From: Aphelenchoides besseyi | Taxonomy: Eukaryota > Nematoda > Chromadorea > Rhabditida > Aphelenchoididae | Direction: 5' to 3' | NCBI GenBank assembly: GCA_024699855.1 | Contig: JAMPIQ010000002.1 | Location: forward strand, 14,198,001 to 14,262,000 | Length of the DNA stretch: 64,000 bases | In this document: piece after piece, positions 34,593 to 45,980 of the stretch | Position numbering within the stretch: position 1 is the stretch's first letter | Layout of the letters: the number at the start of each line of letters is the position of its first letter | Notes under the pieces: model-generated | What the model was told of the DNA's origin: nothing | Seen by the model: the letters and a program-made list of their open reading frames with translations, nothing else | The model's database searches: none | Program-made: the position numbers and the translations under genes

Positions 34593-35341
34593 CATGTTCT
34601 CACCCGTTGTCCAACTGCTCTCTTTGCCGAAGTGTTCTCAACCCTTTGAAATCGACTTCAAGTTGCAACTCCTGACAACGGTCAATACGTTGAAACGAAC
34701 TCAAATGACAAAATACCAACATAGTTTCTAGAAGGTGAGTCAATTCGATCTAACTATTTTAATCCTTTCGTTTTCAGAACTCGCCGATCTTCTAAGTTGA
34801 CAAGGAACTGAACGAGGTTGAGCAGCTTCATCAAGTAGCAAAGGAAATGCTCAATGCAAAGCGAGGAGTGGAAAAGGTCACTTCTCCACTGGTTTCACAT
34901 CTAAATCTTCTTTTTAGTATCGGCTTCTTTGCTCGTTCCCAACGGGCGCGGGATTTGGAATGTTTGAACGCAAGCAGCTCGTATTCGTCAACTGCCACGA
35001 GCCGATCGACCAGGAGCAACTCAACGAACTCGAACGGATCGTCAAGCAGATGGAACATCGACTCAGAGTTCGTGTAAGTTGATCGACTTCTACAATCGAA
35101 TGATCTTGTTTGTTTCAAAAAGCCGCCAATGCAACCGAACGCACTCAACAAGGCGAGAAGATCGACAGATGAAAGAAGAACAGATTTGGATGGTCCGTTC
35201 ATTCATGGAGATGGCCGCAACGTTGATCGCGATCAATACGAAGAAGATCAACATCGACATGGCTTAAGGACTTATGATCTTGTTTTTGGTGTTGAAATTT
35301 GGGCATGTTGTTGCCGCTTTGTCGTTGTGTTATCAAACTAA
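34593..35341 (+). CDS. Unrecognised multi-exon gene, left copy
   Basis: Pieces that look coding include a start at about 34593 (MFSPVVQLLSLPKCSQPFE), a helical stretch near 34800-34876 (KELNEVEQLHQVAKEMLNAK), an exon near 34920-35075 ending in EPIDQEQLNELERIVKQMEH, and a polar exon from 35124 ending at 35341. Donor GTAAGT at 35076 joins the last two in phase. The first joins are not clean and an early stop intervenes, so the model is tentative. The helical region suggests a coiled coil. No homologue is recognised. Confidence 0.35.
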
Positions 35342-35436
35342 AGTTTAAGATCGTTTGTTTGGCGTGTGTTGATTGGACGACTAGTCGAGGAAGAATAAGA
35401 GATGCACTATGCAGGTTTAGAGATCGGTAAGTCATA

Positions 35437-35988
35437 GACGGGAAATGACATATCGTCAACGAACACCGTTTTTCAAAGCCAACAAGCGATTGTTTTCTTT
35501 CTGGTAAAAGACTGGAAGTACAAACTTCACGCTTCGACTCGTTTGCCTTTGCTTATCCAGTTGTTTTTAGGCGAATCGTATTTGAAGGCGCAGAAACCGA
35601 GAAGCAGTCGAATGTATCAGCGATACGCAAGCAAATCGTCCTTCTCGCAAACGAACAAAACGGGTGGCGACTTCACTGTTTATTCGAAGCCCACCGTTCC
35701 GACCTCGCAACTGGCTGAAGATGAACGTATGTCTCTAAGGCGTAGAGAGTAAGCGATATGTTCTAATGTTTTCAACTGATAGTTTCACCACGTCGGGTCA
35801 ATGGTGCGCAATGGATTTGTGTGTTAAGTTCGGATTTGCGCCCGAAAGATGGTATTCGCAACTTGGAAGGAACCGTCCGTTTCGTCAATGACTATTCTTG
35901 TGGTCTCTACTTTGAAGATTTAACCTTGAATCCAACAAAAGAAGATCTTAGAATAGAAAGGAAGTGGAAGAACTGCTCCAGAAGCTAA
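35437..35988 (+). CDS. Unrecognised two-exon gene, left copy
   Basis: An open frame from about 35437 encodes QQAIVFFLVKDWKYKLHAST and a Lys/Ser-rich middle. A donor at 35730 (GTATGT) and an acceptor near 35780 (tgatag) join in phase to VNGAQWICVLSSDLRPKDGI and NLEGTVRFVNDYSCGLYFED, ending at 35988. The start methionine is not clear. The right copy (46346-46907) has an extra A inside the second exon that breaks it. Function unknown. Confidence 0.4.
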
Positions 35989-36351
35989 AGACGCCATCGG
36001 ATTACTTTCTTGTTCGATGGCCTGAACGTCGAACTGTAATCCGCGCGAAAGATTCGCTTGTAACAACAAGAATAAACTACAATCTAAGATGAGCTGTAAA
36101 TGATCATCTTTACACAAGAAGTTCTCACGTCGACCGAACTATACGACACAAACAAACATCATGACTTTTGTCAGTTAACTTTGAGAAGGTGTTTCATTTA
36201 GAAGATTTTGTAGGTCTCCATTGTCTCGATTCCATGTGAGATGATCGTTTAGCTTCCAAGTTACGTTCGATTTCTTTGGAATCTCAAACTCGAGGTTTAT
36301 CTTCACAACTTATAACAACAAGTTTATTTATTTACGTATAGCACGAGAAAT

Positions 36352-38272
36352 TATGGTTGGTAATCAATTGAAATAGAGTGCTCAATAGGACGCGGTGGTC
36401 TGAAATTCGTCGGAAGTTTGCTGAGAATGAAGTTGTAGGCGTCTGGTCGTGAATCAATTAAGCTCTTCAACTTATGCCAAGCACAAGTGGATAGCGAGTA
36501 TGGTTTGCTGAAAACGCAACTTCAGATCGTTCTAGCCGGCTAACTTACTTGACTACGAAGTGGTAATAGTAAAGGTAATCATAGCGTTGCATGGAAATGA
36601 TCAAGCTGCATCTTCCATCAGTTAACATAGCGTGAAGATGACCATCCAGCTTGATCCCAGTTTTCTTCCACTCCAATGTGTCCAAATTCAACGACATAAA
36701 TTGAACTTCGTCTGTCCATCGATAGACAACGGGAAAAATAATATGATTTCCAAAACGACGACCATGGGAAGAAAAAAAATGCTATAAATATACAAATGAA
36801 AATATACAGAACAAGGCATCTTACATCCAATTTCATAGCCTCCCAATTGGTCGTTGGATATGTAGACGACTCGCCAATTCCAAATGACATTTTGAGCAAC
36901 TCAACTGATGATATTTTTGGTTGGCCTTTGTCACTTGTCCGTTTCACGTCCAACGTGTACGCAAATTCTTCATCGATTGTCGCAATTCGCTTATCAAACA
37001 AGAAATATATTTTTGTAGCTTGAATTTGCTTTTGACCATCCAATTTAATCTCAAAGTAAAAAGATCCATATACCACACAAATCTTTAAAACAACTCCATC
37101 TTCCAAATTGGCTGGGTAAGATTTTGGGAAAACATGAATGTTGCTGTTAAGTGGCAATCCTGATATCTTAATTGACTGTCCGATAACAACAGTCGACTGT
37201 TCGAAGTTCGTGACTCCAGTTCCCCCACAATAGCCCATAGTTTCGCTTTTAAAGACGACCAGTGATGTTTCCAAATCAAATGCCCAGTAGTCCAGCACAT
37301 CAAAATCTTCTTTCAACGGCTTTCCATCGAACGTTACTGCCGAAAAATCTAAGTTGAGTTTTCTAAATATCACAGAAACTATAGTGGAAAATAGTATTTG
37401 TAATTTACCCTTGTTTCTTGTAGAGCACATCGACCACTTCAACAGACCGTTTGTCGTAATTGAAAAAAACCGTCCATCGAAGGAATAAGGCGCAGTCCAT
37501 TTTAAGAATTGGCGATATTCTATTTTGCGTTTGAATATGAAATGATCGGTTTCTGCTGCTGTGCTCTGAAATCGAACTTTGAAACACAAGCAACGTTCTA
37601 GACAGCCATGCAAAGTCTAGTGGAAAGGTCAAATCGTCGTGTGAAAACTCGCACGTGCTGAACAAGCGGCCAAGACCTTCTCCACCATTAAGTGGATGAA
37701 GAAAGACTACAATGCTCGCCCTTCATTTGTTCACGGAAAACTGGGTTTGCTATTGACGGAGAGGAAAAGTTACACAGTCCGTCCACTGATATTCCCTACA
37801 TCTCACACACGGCGCCCAACGTGTTCGGTAAACGCTCAACAGTCAGAGATCAAATCTGTGAGGTTGGAGACGACAAAAAGTCGGTAAAATCACGACCGGT
37901 CGTCCGATCACAGGGAAGGAAAGGCAAACTGAACACCCAAAAACCGAGGTATCAGCGTTGTTTGTCCGATTTAGTTTTTCTTCGCCCCCGAATGACAAAT
38001 CCCATACCCAGTTGTCCCTTGAATTCGACTCAAACTTGTCGAACCAGTTTTCGACAGTGAGATGTTGGACGGGAACAAAAATAGAACTTATGAAGCTTCT
38101 TACCTTCGCATTCACATCGTTTTCATGAGATCCATATTCGCTCAATCGACGACGTTTAGACGCACTTGGTTCTCCAGCTTGGACATCGGATTCATCCAAC
38201 GGTTCTTTTCCGACCTAAGAAACAAAATTTCTCATGTGCAAACGATTGACTAACGTTCTCATCAAAATCCAT
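36352..38272 (-). CDS. Fast-evolving unrecognised protein, left copy
   Basis: The start at 38272 gives MDFDEN. An intron (GTTAGT...TTCTTAG) joins in phase to VGKEPLDESDVQAGEPSASK then RRRLSE. A long intron of about 400 bp leads to a body of about 270 residues near 37613-36790 with CFKVRFQS, SFDGRFFSI, DFSAVTFDGKPLKEDFDVLD and FYFEIKLDGQKQIQATKIYF, and a C-terminal part with LDTLEWKKTGIKLDGHL and YLYYYHFVV then KPYSLSTCAWHKLKSLIDSR. It looks like a beta-rich globular domain followed by a helical end. No family is recognised. The partner at 44057-45980 (+) differs at many residues and indels, far more than the flanking DNA. In this copy the acceptor before the last part is poor. Confidence 0.5.
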
Positions 38273-38333
38273 TTTTGAAGACACGCTAGCAAGTTGCTTC
38301 ACAATTGCAAATTCGGACACTAACGATGCAGGA

Positions 38334-38621
38334 GTGTCTTTTGTTCTGGTTCACCTCTTCTTGACCTTTTGCTGATCGCATGGCGGAGAGGCGGTAACAG
38401 CAAATGACCCCAGCAGGACATTTCGCCGCAAACCATTTCGCTCAATCGAGCGCCAGATAGCCGACGACCATTCGACGCGAACAGTACCACCGAAAAAGAG
38501 TCGTAAATCAGGGATCTTTTGTTATAGTCCCCGGATTAAGAAAATTCAGCCTTTGCTGTTGCTCTCCTCCCTCATGCGACCAGCACAAGGTCAAGAAGAG
38601 GGGAACTAGAACAAAAGATCC
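38334..38621. mobile_element. Left-copy-only 288-bp insertion with ~36-bp inverted ends
   Basis: gtgtcttttgttctggttca at 38334 and the reverse complement of the sequence ending acaaaagatc at 38620 form inverted termini of about 36 bp with a few mismatches. The insertion is flanked by two diverged copies (38228-38300 and 38623-38700) of the exon 1 region of the neighbouring gene. The right copy has only one copy of that region and no insertion. It encodes nothing and is probably a second MITE family, with local duplication of the host sequence. Confidence 0.65.
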
Positions 38622-39092
38622 AAAATTTCTCATATGCAAACGATCGACTTATTAACATTTTTTTTTTGAAGACATGCTAGCAAGTTGCTTCGCACTTGCA
38701 CATCCGTCAGCAAGGGCTTTCGAAAAGACGCTAAGAAAACAACGCAATCTTCGGATATGGATTTTCAACAACTGCATTCGATTTTCGTTGTGATGCTTTT
38801 GATCTTAACTCTCAAGGGCTAGCAATCAAGACATCGATTCTGTTCCTGACTAACTTCAGCTCGCAAGGCTTCTATTCTTACTATCACCTGCTCATTAACA
38901 AGTAGTCCAAATTACAGATGAGATCATAAGCAGGAGGAGCATTTAACTTCAATTCTAGCGAACTCAAACTCTTACACTTTTGAAGACAACTATTATCAGA
39001 TGGTGTTTATTGAGAAAACAATTCTGTGAACAGCATGACGAGTGTGTAGGTTTGTGAGAACAATCGATGTGCAGTAAAAGAAAGTCTAAAAA

Positions 39093-39192
39093 NNNNNNNN
39101 NNNNNNNNNNNNNNNNNNNNNNNNNNNNNNNNNNNNNNNNNNNNNNNNNNNNNNNNNNNNNNNNNNNNNNNNNNNNNNNNNNNNNNNNNNNN
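39093..39192. other. Assembly gap of exactly 100 N
   Basis: A run of exactly 100 Ns is a conventional placeholder for a scaffold gap of unknown size. The first base after it corresponds to left position 26290, within 3 bp of the point where the far end of the right copy (56061) stops matching. The last base before it corresponds to right position 43630. Confidence 0.97.
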
Positions 39193-42100
39193 TCGGTACG
39201 TATATTTTTCGTAGTTGAATTCTTTAATTTTATTTTTCAGTTCGATAGCCGACGTAAAATCCAAAACGTTGAAATGTCGGAGAGCGGGACTACAACCGAT
39301 TACCCGTCGATGAGCACAGAAGCTGAGCACAATTCGACTTCTAACGGTACTCGCTGTTAAATCGTAAATGAATTAAAAGGGCTTTTCAGGAGCAATCATT
39401 ACAAGTGGAGCGTCATCCAAACAACCATCAAATGGTTCACTCGAGCATCAAAACCTTCTCAATCAAACCGCAGATATACAACGAGAAATTTTCTCGTATC
39501 TCAACATTTTCGATTTGTTTAACCTCCGAAAGATTCAATTTCAATTCAATTTATTTCCAAAATCAACGGATAAACAGTGACCATTAAGTGATCAAATAAA
39601 ATTCCGTGTTGGTGACCTCACGATTGTTGTCGCCTTTTCGATTTTTGCGGCAGCGGAATCGCAAATGTTTTTCCGAGCCTCTTCCAACGTTGCTCGTCTT
39701 TTGCCGCTTCTGTCCATTGGGATTTGCGCGGAACCATGTACTTCTGGCCCACGTGTCTTCGGACGTCGTCTTCCCAGCGAGTTTTCGGCCGTCCATCTCC
39801 AGCAACGCGTTTTGTACTAGGAATCCACAAAGTGAGCTGTTGTGACCATCTGCCGTCGGTCGATCGGAAGAGGCGACCAGCGAATTTCCATTTTCTTTTC
39901 CGGGCAGCTGAAGCGATGTCCGTTACTTGGGTTTGATTCCTCACCCAAGTCGATGGGCTTTTTGTCACGCAGCCGGACTCCAATCATTCGACGTTCCATC
40001 GCCCGCTGAGTTTTGGCGATTCGCTCCAAGTTGCTGTCGGTTGCGGCCCATGTTTCTGCTGCGTACAACATCGTCGGAAGAACAACCATATTGTAGTATC
40101 GCCGCTTCAAACTTGTGGCCACGTTCTTGTCCGTCAAAAACCGCTTCATTTTGCCAAAAGCCGACCAACCAGAACCAATTCGTCTTCCAATGTCCTTTCC
40201 ATGATCTCTCGGAAATTGAATCAATTGACCGAGGTAGTTGAAGCAGTCGACTCGTTGGACGTCTTGGGAATTGATTGCGATGTTCGAGTTGTTCCAATGA
40301 TTGTCGCGGTCGGCGTTCATCCACTTTGTTTTGTTTGCATTGATTTCGAGACCAACAGTTGAGCAGCGATCGGCCAGTTTGATGGCCATGGATTGAAGAT
40401 TCTTTGGATTGCTGGCAATCAGAGCAATGTCGTCAGCATAAGCGAGGAGATGTAGCCGGCGGCTGTCGATTTCAATTCCCTCTTCTTGTTCCCAGCTGAT
40501 TTGGTTGATTGCAAATTGGAGAACTACAATGAAAATCAGTGGTGAAAGAGGGTCACCTTGTCGCACTCCCCGCTGCACTCCAAAATTTGCTGATTCGTTT
40601 CCCCCATCGTAACGAACTGGTGCCAGATGAGTAGAGAGTTTTGATCATCGAAATCGTATCTTCGTCGACGTTGAAGCGCTCCAAAGCCGCCCATGCACCT
40701 TCAAATTGATTTAGCGAACTTCTTAATACCGATCAAATCAACGCTCGAACGGGACATGCGATGTGTTATCATGAGCCTGACAATCGGGTCTACGTTTGCG
40801 GTGGATCGACGAGTAGCGGTGCTATTCGTCACGATGTCATCTACTTTGATTTGGTAAGTTCGTTGGAAGAAGTTGGTTATTTTTGTTCTCAGGAAACATC
40901 AACTTGGAACAAACTGATCTGCAATAGTTTACAACGTTTCCAACCGAGCTGTTGCATTTTAGCGACTCTGTGCTCCTACAAAAACTCTTTGTACCTGTTT
41001 GGTGGATGGAAATCGAGTACTCCGGATATTGCTTCTATTTCTCGTTTGGATTTGTCGGTTAAATCCTGGGAAGTGGTAAGTTGATTTTGCGTATTAGGTT
41101 GCATGTAGTTTCAGCAATACTGTGGTTTCTACAAAACGATTTGTGGTCACACATCCATAATGAATTATCGTGGCCAAATGATCACTTATGGTGGAGCAAA
41201 TGTACAGGGAAATGCTTTGCAACTGATGTATCATTACGATTGTGAAAGACGTATTATGATGACTGTTACTCAACAGTAAGAAATAGTTTGACAGACTAGT
41301 AGCTGCGTTGTTTTTATAGTGGAATTCTTCCTGCCCGTCGAGTTCTATTGCCATGTCGTTCGTTGGAGATTCACATTTGGTTGTGTGTGGAGGACAATCT
41401 GCGTTGGATGGTGGTCACACGAAATTTCGCGACGTGCATCTTTTCGCATTCGAAGATCCCGATTCCAAAACTGCGGGCAGTTGGATTGAAATTGAAATCG
41501 AGAACCATCATCTGTGGCCGCGTTGTGTCCCGGCTTTTGCTTCGAATGGTTCGAACACGCTGTTTATGGTTGGAACTCCGGTGGATGCAACTCATATGCT
41601 TGTTGATAGCCCACAATTCAGTCAATTAAACGATGATCCAAGAACCTTGCAATTTGCTGAGAAGGTACGTACAAAGAACGTGAATGTTTTTGACGAATTT
41701 TAGTTAATTGAAACGAGCAATCCAATCAGTTGTGAAGATCTGTGCATGACGTCAACGTTGTACAAAGAACGAACGAAAACTTTACTCAGTCTTCAACGAC
41801 TTTCCAATTTGAATCGATATCCCAACGACCAACTTATAACCGAGAGTTCTAATGCCAAAACAGCACGCTGTGAGTTGATGATGACGAAAGAGCAGAATCG
41901 TGATTACAAACCGTAAGCTTACTCTTGGAAATAATTGCAATTTATGATTCTAGGTTTAAGAGCATTGCCGCCGTTTGTCGTCAAATTATTCGTAAACACT
42001 ATGACGATCGAATGGTCAAATTTTATGTCGACGATTTCTACTACGTTTTGAATTGGCTCTGCGGTGGAAGACATAATAACTTCTGCAAGAACGAAGGTTT

Positions 42101-42753
42101 AACTGCTTCATACGTATTCAGTGACAGGTGTTTTCACAAGAACGGGTGCGTGTGGATTGGACTAAGGTAAAGTCGAGATACAAGCTCTTGATTCGTAGTT
42201 TCAGTCGCCATTTCAATTGCCAGGATAACGAAGAATTCACGATTCAACTAGTCGCCGTAGTATTCAATTTGTGTCGTTTAAGCGGACTAGAGATGCCCGT
42301 ATGTCCGTTTCCAGTTCTTTCCGAATGCCGGTTTTGGCAAAAAGATAAAATACGAAAGAAGAGTAACAACTTTCACTTCTTAGTTCAACAATCCTCTCAA
42401 CATATTTTCAGATTTGATTCCAGTAACCGACTTCTTGAAGTTGCATGTGTTATTTCCGGTGCATCGTACGCTAATTGATCTGCCACTTTCTTGTACGACT
42501 TACAAACTCGACTTAACCGAAGTCATCAAAATGAAGAAAGTCAGGTAGAGCTTATAATTCAGTAGTCCAGAAGGCTACCAATGATTTTAGGTTGCATCAA
42601 GATCCGCCTCGTTTCTTGGCTCCTACATTCCACAGCTTCTGTGTGATGACGAACATCAAATCGGGATTCTTGCTGTTTGGCGGCAGTGATCGAGTAGTTC
42701 GCGATCTCTCGAGCATTCCTCATGTGTATTCTGATACAATCATCTTAGGTTAA
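39193..42753 (+). pseudogene. FBXO42-like F-box/kelch gene, right copy, lacking exon 1
   Basis: This copy begins inside intron 1 at the contig edge and includes the exon with VEMSESGTTTDYPSMSTEAE, the partial F-box (IQREIFSYLNIFDLFNLR), the antisense LINE, then the kelch blades (YVCGGSTSSG, LYLFGGWKSS) to the stop at 42751-42753. A deletion of about 160 bp at 40692 removed the 5' end of the LINE, one target duplication and the host segment TCKQLRLSVYEELTRRQKRL. The F-box cannot be restored here even if the LINE were skipped. Its exon 1 lies at 55930-56061, 13 kb downstream on the same strand, so normal splicing is impossible in this arrangement. Kelch sequence is nearly identical to the left copy. 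Confidence 0.8.
39534..40692 (-). mobile_element. LINE fragment in the right FBXO42-like copy
   Basis: It is the same insertion as at 24752-25948, with the same 3' junction (acctccgaaaga at 39522-39533). The reverse transcriptase segment with QRGVRQGDPLSPL and AYADDIALIA is open over a longer stretch than on the left, but an extra C near 39960 shifts the frame. The 5' end is removed by the deletion at 40692. Sharing of the junction proves that the insertion predates the duplication. Confidence 0.88.
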
Positions 42754-42764
42754 AGTTCTAAATA

Positions 42765-43253
42765 AAATGCGACGAGAAAAGATAGCAGTGCAATCAAAGA
42801 AGTCCGCTGTGCCAAATTCAGAATCAATAAAAGAACTGAAATTCAAATCTGAACACCCTGAACTTGTTTAAAAAAGAAACGGCGCTCGGTAATAAAACCA
42901 TTAGCCTTTCGGACAGTTAAGTGAGTTGATAATACTATAGATAGACCGATGGTAAGATGACCGCTTGGATTTATATGGTCGAAGAATATAGACGATTTAC
43001 TGCAGTGGAACCACAAAAATGCAACCTAGTACACTATAAAAAAAGGACAATCACTGAAACGTCATCATGACATTGTAGTCATTAAATTACCAGTAGTTTT
43101 GGTTGAGAATAAACTCCACGTGACAAAACTGAGCACCGTTTCTTTTTTAAACAAGTTCAGGGTGTTCAGATTTGAATTTCAGTTCTTTTATTGATTCTAA
43201 ATTGGAAACAGCGGACTTCCTTGATTGCACTACCATCTTTTTTCATTGCATTT
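42765..43253. mobile_element. 489-bp TIR element, right copy
   Basis: This is the reverse complement of 22076-22564, with the same 489-bp length and 123-bp inverted ends, in the same place relative to the FBXO42-like stop codon. A few substitutions separate the copies, for example gacgagaaaag in place of gatgaaaaaag near one end. Confidence 0.8.
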
Positions 43254-43381
43254 CAGTTTCATTAAATTGAGAACCTAAAAGTCTGTCTTTGAGCTCCGTC
43301 TGATCGGTGTCTTCAACTTCAACCGATTTGCTTTCGCTACCAGCTACTCACTTGTTAGGTCTTCTCTTTCACCGATTGAGT

Positions 43382-43500
43382 GTCTTCGTCCATATCTCGT
43401 TGAATGCACGCCATCCCGTCCGATCTGGCAAGTTAAGCAACGGTGAGCTTGATTAGTACATGGATCGGAGACGTCCTTGGAATCTCAAGTGACGAACGCT
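43382..43500 (+). rRNA. 5S ribosomal RNA gene, right copy
   Basis: It has the same 119-nt sequence as 21829-21947 on the opposite strand, with the internal promoter and conserved loops intact. One change in the 5' strand of helix I (GTCTTCGTC for GTGTTCGTC) weakens the terminal stem. A T5 run follows directly at 43501-43505 as a Pol III terminator. Sequence beyond the 3' end differs completely from the left locus. Confidence 0.9.
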
Positions 43501-43629
43501 TTTTGGCATTCAACTTTTAGGTTTATCAGAACTTCACTTTACCGGTATTCATTTATGACTGCTTGTAATGACTTCACGTTGTGCCTTCTTTCCATCTGCT
43601 TAGTTGGCATCAAGCATAAGGTTCGTTTT
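43501..43629. other. Spacer between the right 5S gene and segment B
   Basis: About 130 bp with no left-hand counterpart, because the left contig ends where segment B reaches this point. It is either the natural continuation of B or the joint created when the unit was rearranged. No gene is seen. Confidence 0.6.
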
Positions 43630-44056
43630 TAGACTTTGTTTTACTGCACATCGATTGTCCTCACAAACCTACACACTCGTCAGGGTGCTTACAGAATTGT
43701 TTTCTCAATAAACACCATCTGATAATAGTTGTCTTCAAAAGTGGAAGAGTTTGAGTTCGCTAGAATTGAAGTTGAATGCTCCTCCTGCTTATAGTCTCAT
43801 CTGTAATTTGGACTACTTGCTAATGAGCAGGTGATAGTAAGAATAGAAGCCTTGCGAGCTGAAGTTGGTCAGGAACAGAATCGATGTCTTGATTGCTAGC
43901 ACTTGACAGTTGAGATCAAAAGCATCACAACGAAAATCGAATGCAGTTGTTGGAAATCGATATCCGAAGATTGCGTTTTGTTGTCTTAGCGTCTTTTCGC
44001 AAGCCCTTGCTGACGGATGTGCAAGTGCGAAGCAACTTGCTAGCATGTCTTCAAAA

Positions 44057-45980
44057 ATGGATGTTAATGAAAACGTAAGTCGATCGTTTGCACATGAGAA
44101 ATTGTTTCTTAGGTCGGAAAAGAACCGTTGGATGAATCCGATGTCCAAGCTGGAGAGCCAAGTGCGTCTAAACGTCGTCGATTGAGCGAAGATAGACCTC
44201 ATGAAAACGATGTGAATGCGAAGGTAAGAAGTTTCATAAGTTCTATTTTAGTTCCCGTCCAACATCTCACTGTTGAAAACTGGTTCAAGTCGAATTCAAG
44301 GGACAACTGGGTCGGGGGTTTGTCATTTGGGGGCGAAGAAAAACTAAATCGGACAAACAACGCTGATACCTCGGTTTTTGGGTGTTCAGTTTTCCTTTCC
44401 TGTGATCGGACGACCGGCCGTGATTTTACCGACTTTTTGTCGTCTCCAACCTCACAGATTTGATCTCTGACTGGTGAGCGTTTACCGAACACGTTGGGCG
44501 CCGTGGGTGAGATGTAGGGAATATCAGTGGACGGACTGTGTAACTTTTCCTCTCCGTCAATAGCAAACCCAGTTTTCCGTGAACAAATGAAGGGCGAGCA
44601 TTGTGGTCTTTCTTCATCCACTTAATGGTGGAGGAGGCCTTGGCCGCTTGTTCAGCACGTGCGAGCTTTGACAAGACGATTTGACCTTTTCACTAGACTT
44701 TGCATGGCTGTCTAGAACGTTGCTTGTGTTTCAAAGTTCGATTTCAGAGCACAGCAGCAGAAACCGATGGTTGCATATTCAAACGCAAAATAGAAGATCC
44801 GTTATCATGGATTGCGGATTATTCCTTCGATGGACGGTTTTTTTTCAATCACGACAGACGGTCTGTTGAAGTGATCGATGTGCTCTATAGGAAACAAAGG
44901 TAAGTTACAATACTATTCTTTATTATCGTTTCTGTGCTATTCAGAACACTGAACTTCGATTTTTCGGCAGCAACAATCGATGGAAAGCCGTTGGAAGATG
45001 ATTTCGGTGTGAAATATTACTGTGCATTTGATCTGGAGACATCACTGGTCTTCTTCATTGGCGACACTACGGGCTATTGTGTGGGAACTGGAGTCACGAA
45101 CTTCGAACAGTCGACTGTTGTTATCGGGCAGTCGACTGTTCTTATTGCACAGCCAAATCATTTCTACAGTCATTCCACCACTTGCTGCTACGTACGTTTT
45201 TTCCCAAAATCTTACCCAGCCAATTTGGAAGATGGAGGGATCTTAACAGTTTCTACGGACCCTGGATATTTTAACTTCGAGATCAAAGTGGATGGTCAAA
45301 AGCAAATCCAAGCTGCAAAACTAGATTTCCTGCTTAATAAGCTAATTGTGACGATCGATGAAGAATTTGCGTACAATGTGGCTAAGAAATTTACAGATGA
45401 CAAAGGCCAACTAACATTATCATCAGTTGAGTTAGACAAAGTGTCATTTGGAACTGGCGAGTGGTCTACATATCCAACGGTCAATTGGGAGGCTACCGAC
45501 TTTGATGTAAGATGCTTTGTTCTGCATATTTTCATTTGTATATTTATAGGTTTTTTTTACTTTCGATGCTTGTCGTTTTGGAAATCATATTTTTTTTTCC
45601 GTCTACAGTCGGTCGACAAAAAAAACTCAAGTTTCGTCGTTGAATTTGGACACATTGGAGTGGAAGGAAACCGGGATCAAGCTGAATGGTTATATTGAAA
45701 CAATGTCAACTGATGGAGAACGCAGCTTGATCATTCGCATGAGCCGCGATAATTACTTTTACTATTACCACTTCGTAGTCAAGTAAGTTAGCCGGCTAGA
45801 ACGATCTGAAGTTGTGTTTTCAGCAAACCATACTCGCTATCCACTTGTGCTTGGCATAAGTTGAAGAGCTTAATTGATTCACGACCAGACGCCTACGACT
45901 TCATTCTCAGCAAACTTCCGACGAATTTCAGACCACCGCGTCCTATTGAGCACTCTGTTCCACTTTATTCTGCACCATGA
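44057..45980 (+). CDS. Fast-evolving unrecognised protein, right copy
   Basis: This is the partner of 36352-38272. MDVNEN at 44057 joins in phase to VGKEPLDESDVQAGEPSASK then RRRLSEDRPHEND. After an intron of about 470 bp come CFKVRFQS, YSFDGRFFF, LNFDFSAATIDGKPLEDDFG, FNFEIKVDGQKQIQAAKLDF and LSSVELDKVSFGTGEWSTYP, then an intron ending ctacag at 45609. The last part (LDTLEWKETGIKLNGYIETM, NYFYYYHFVV, TCAWHKLKSLIDSRPDAYDF) ends at 45980. It requires a one-base slip in the A8 run at 45618-45625. The insertion with HFYSHSTTCCYV near 45160 is absent on the left. Unlike the left copy it keeps a good acceptor before the last part. Function unknown. Confidence 0.5.

Larger units (their letters stand above)
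21829..39092 (+). repeat. Left copy of a 16.9-17.3 kb duplicated unit (A then B)
   Basis: Segment A (21829-26292) reappears reverse-complemented at 39193-43500. Segment B (26293-39092) reappears reverse-complemented at 43630-56061. Gene order and most bases match. Indels include a 288-bp TIR insertion near 38.3-38.6 kb present only on the left and a deletion of about 160 bp present only on the right. The A/B junction lies inside one continuous gene here (the FBXO42-like gene), so this order is probably ancestral. Confidence 0.9.

Noticed and set aside
43501..43629. Spliced-leader RNA next to the 5S gene, as in Caenorhabditis
   Set aside because: No SL1-like 22-mer, Sm site or donor follows the 5S gene on either side.
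44199..44674. Possible separate gene or transposase in the long intron of the fast-evolving gene
   Set aside because: The overlapping frames (for example with WMKKDHNARPSFVHGKLG) show no transposase motif and differ in frame between the copies; best read as an intron or a dead insertion.
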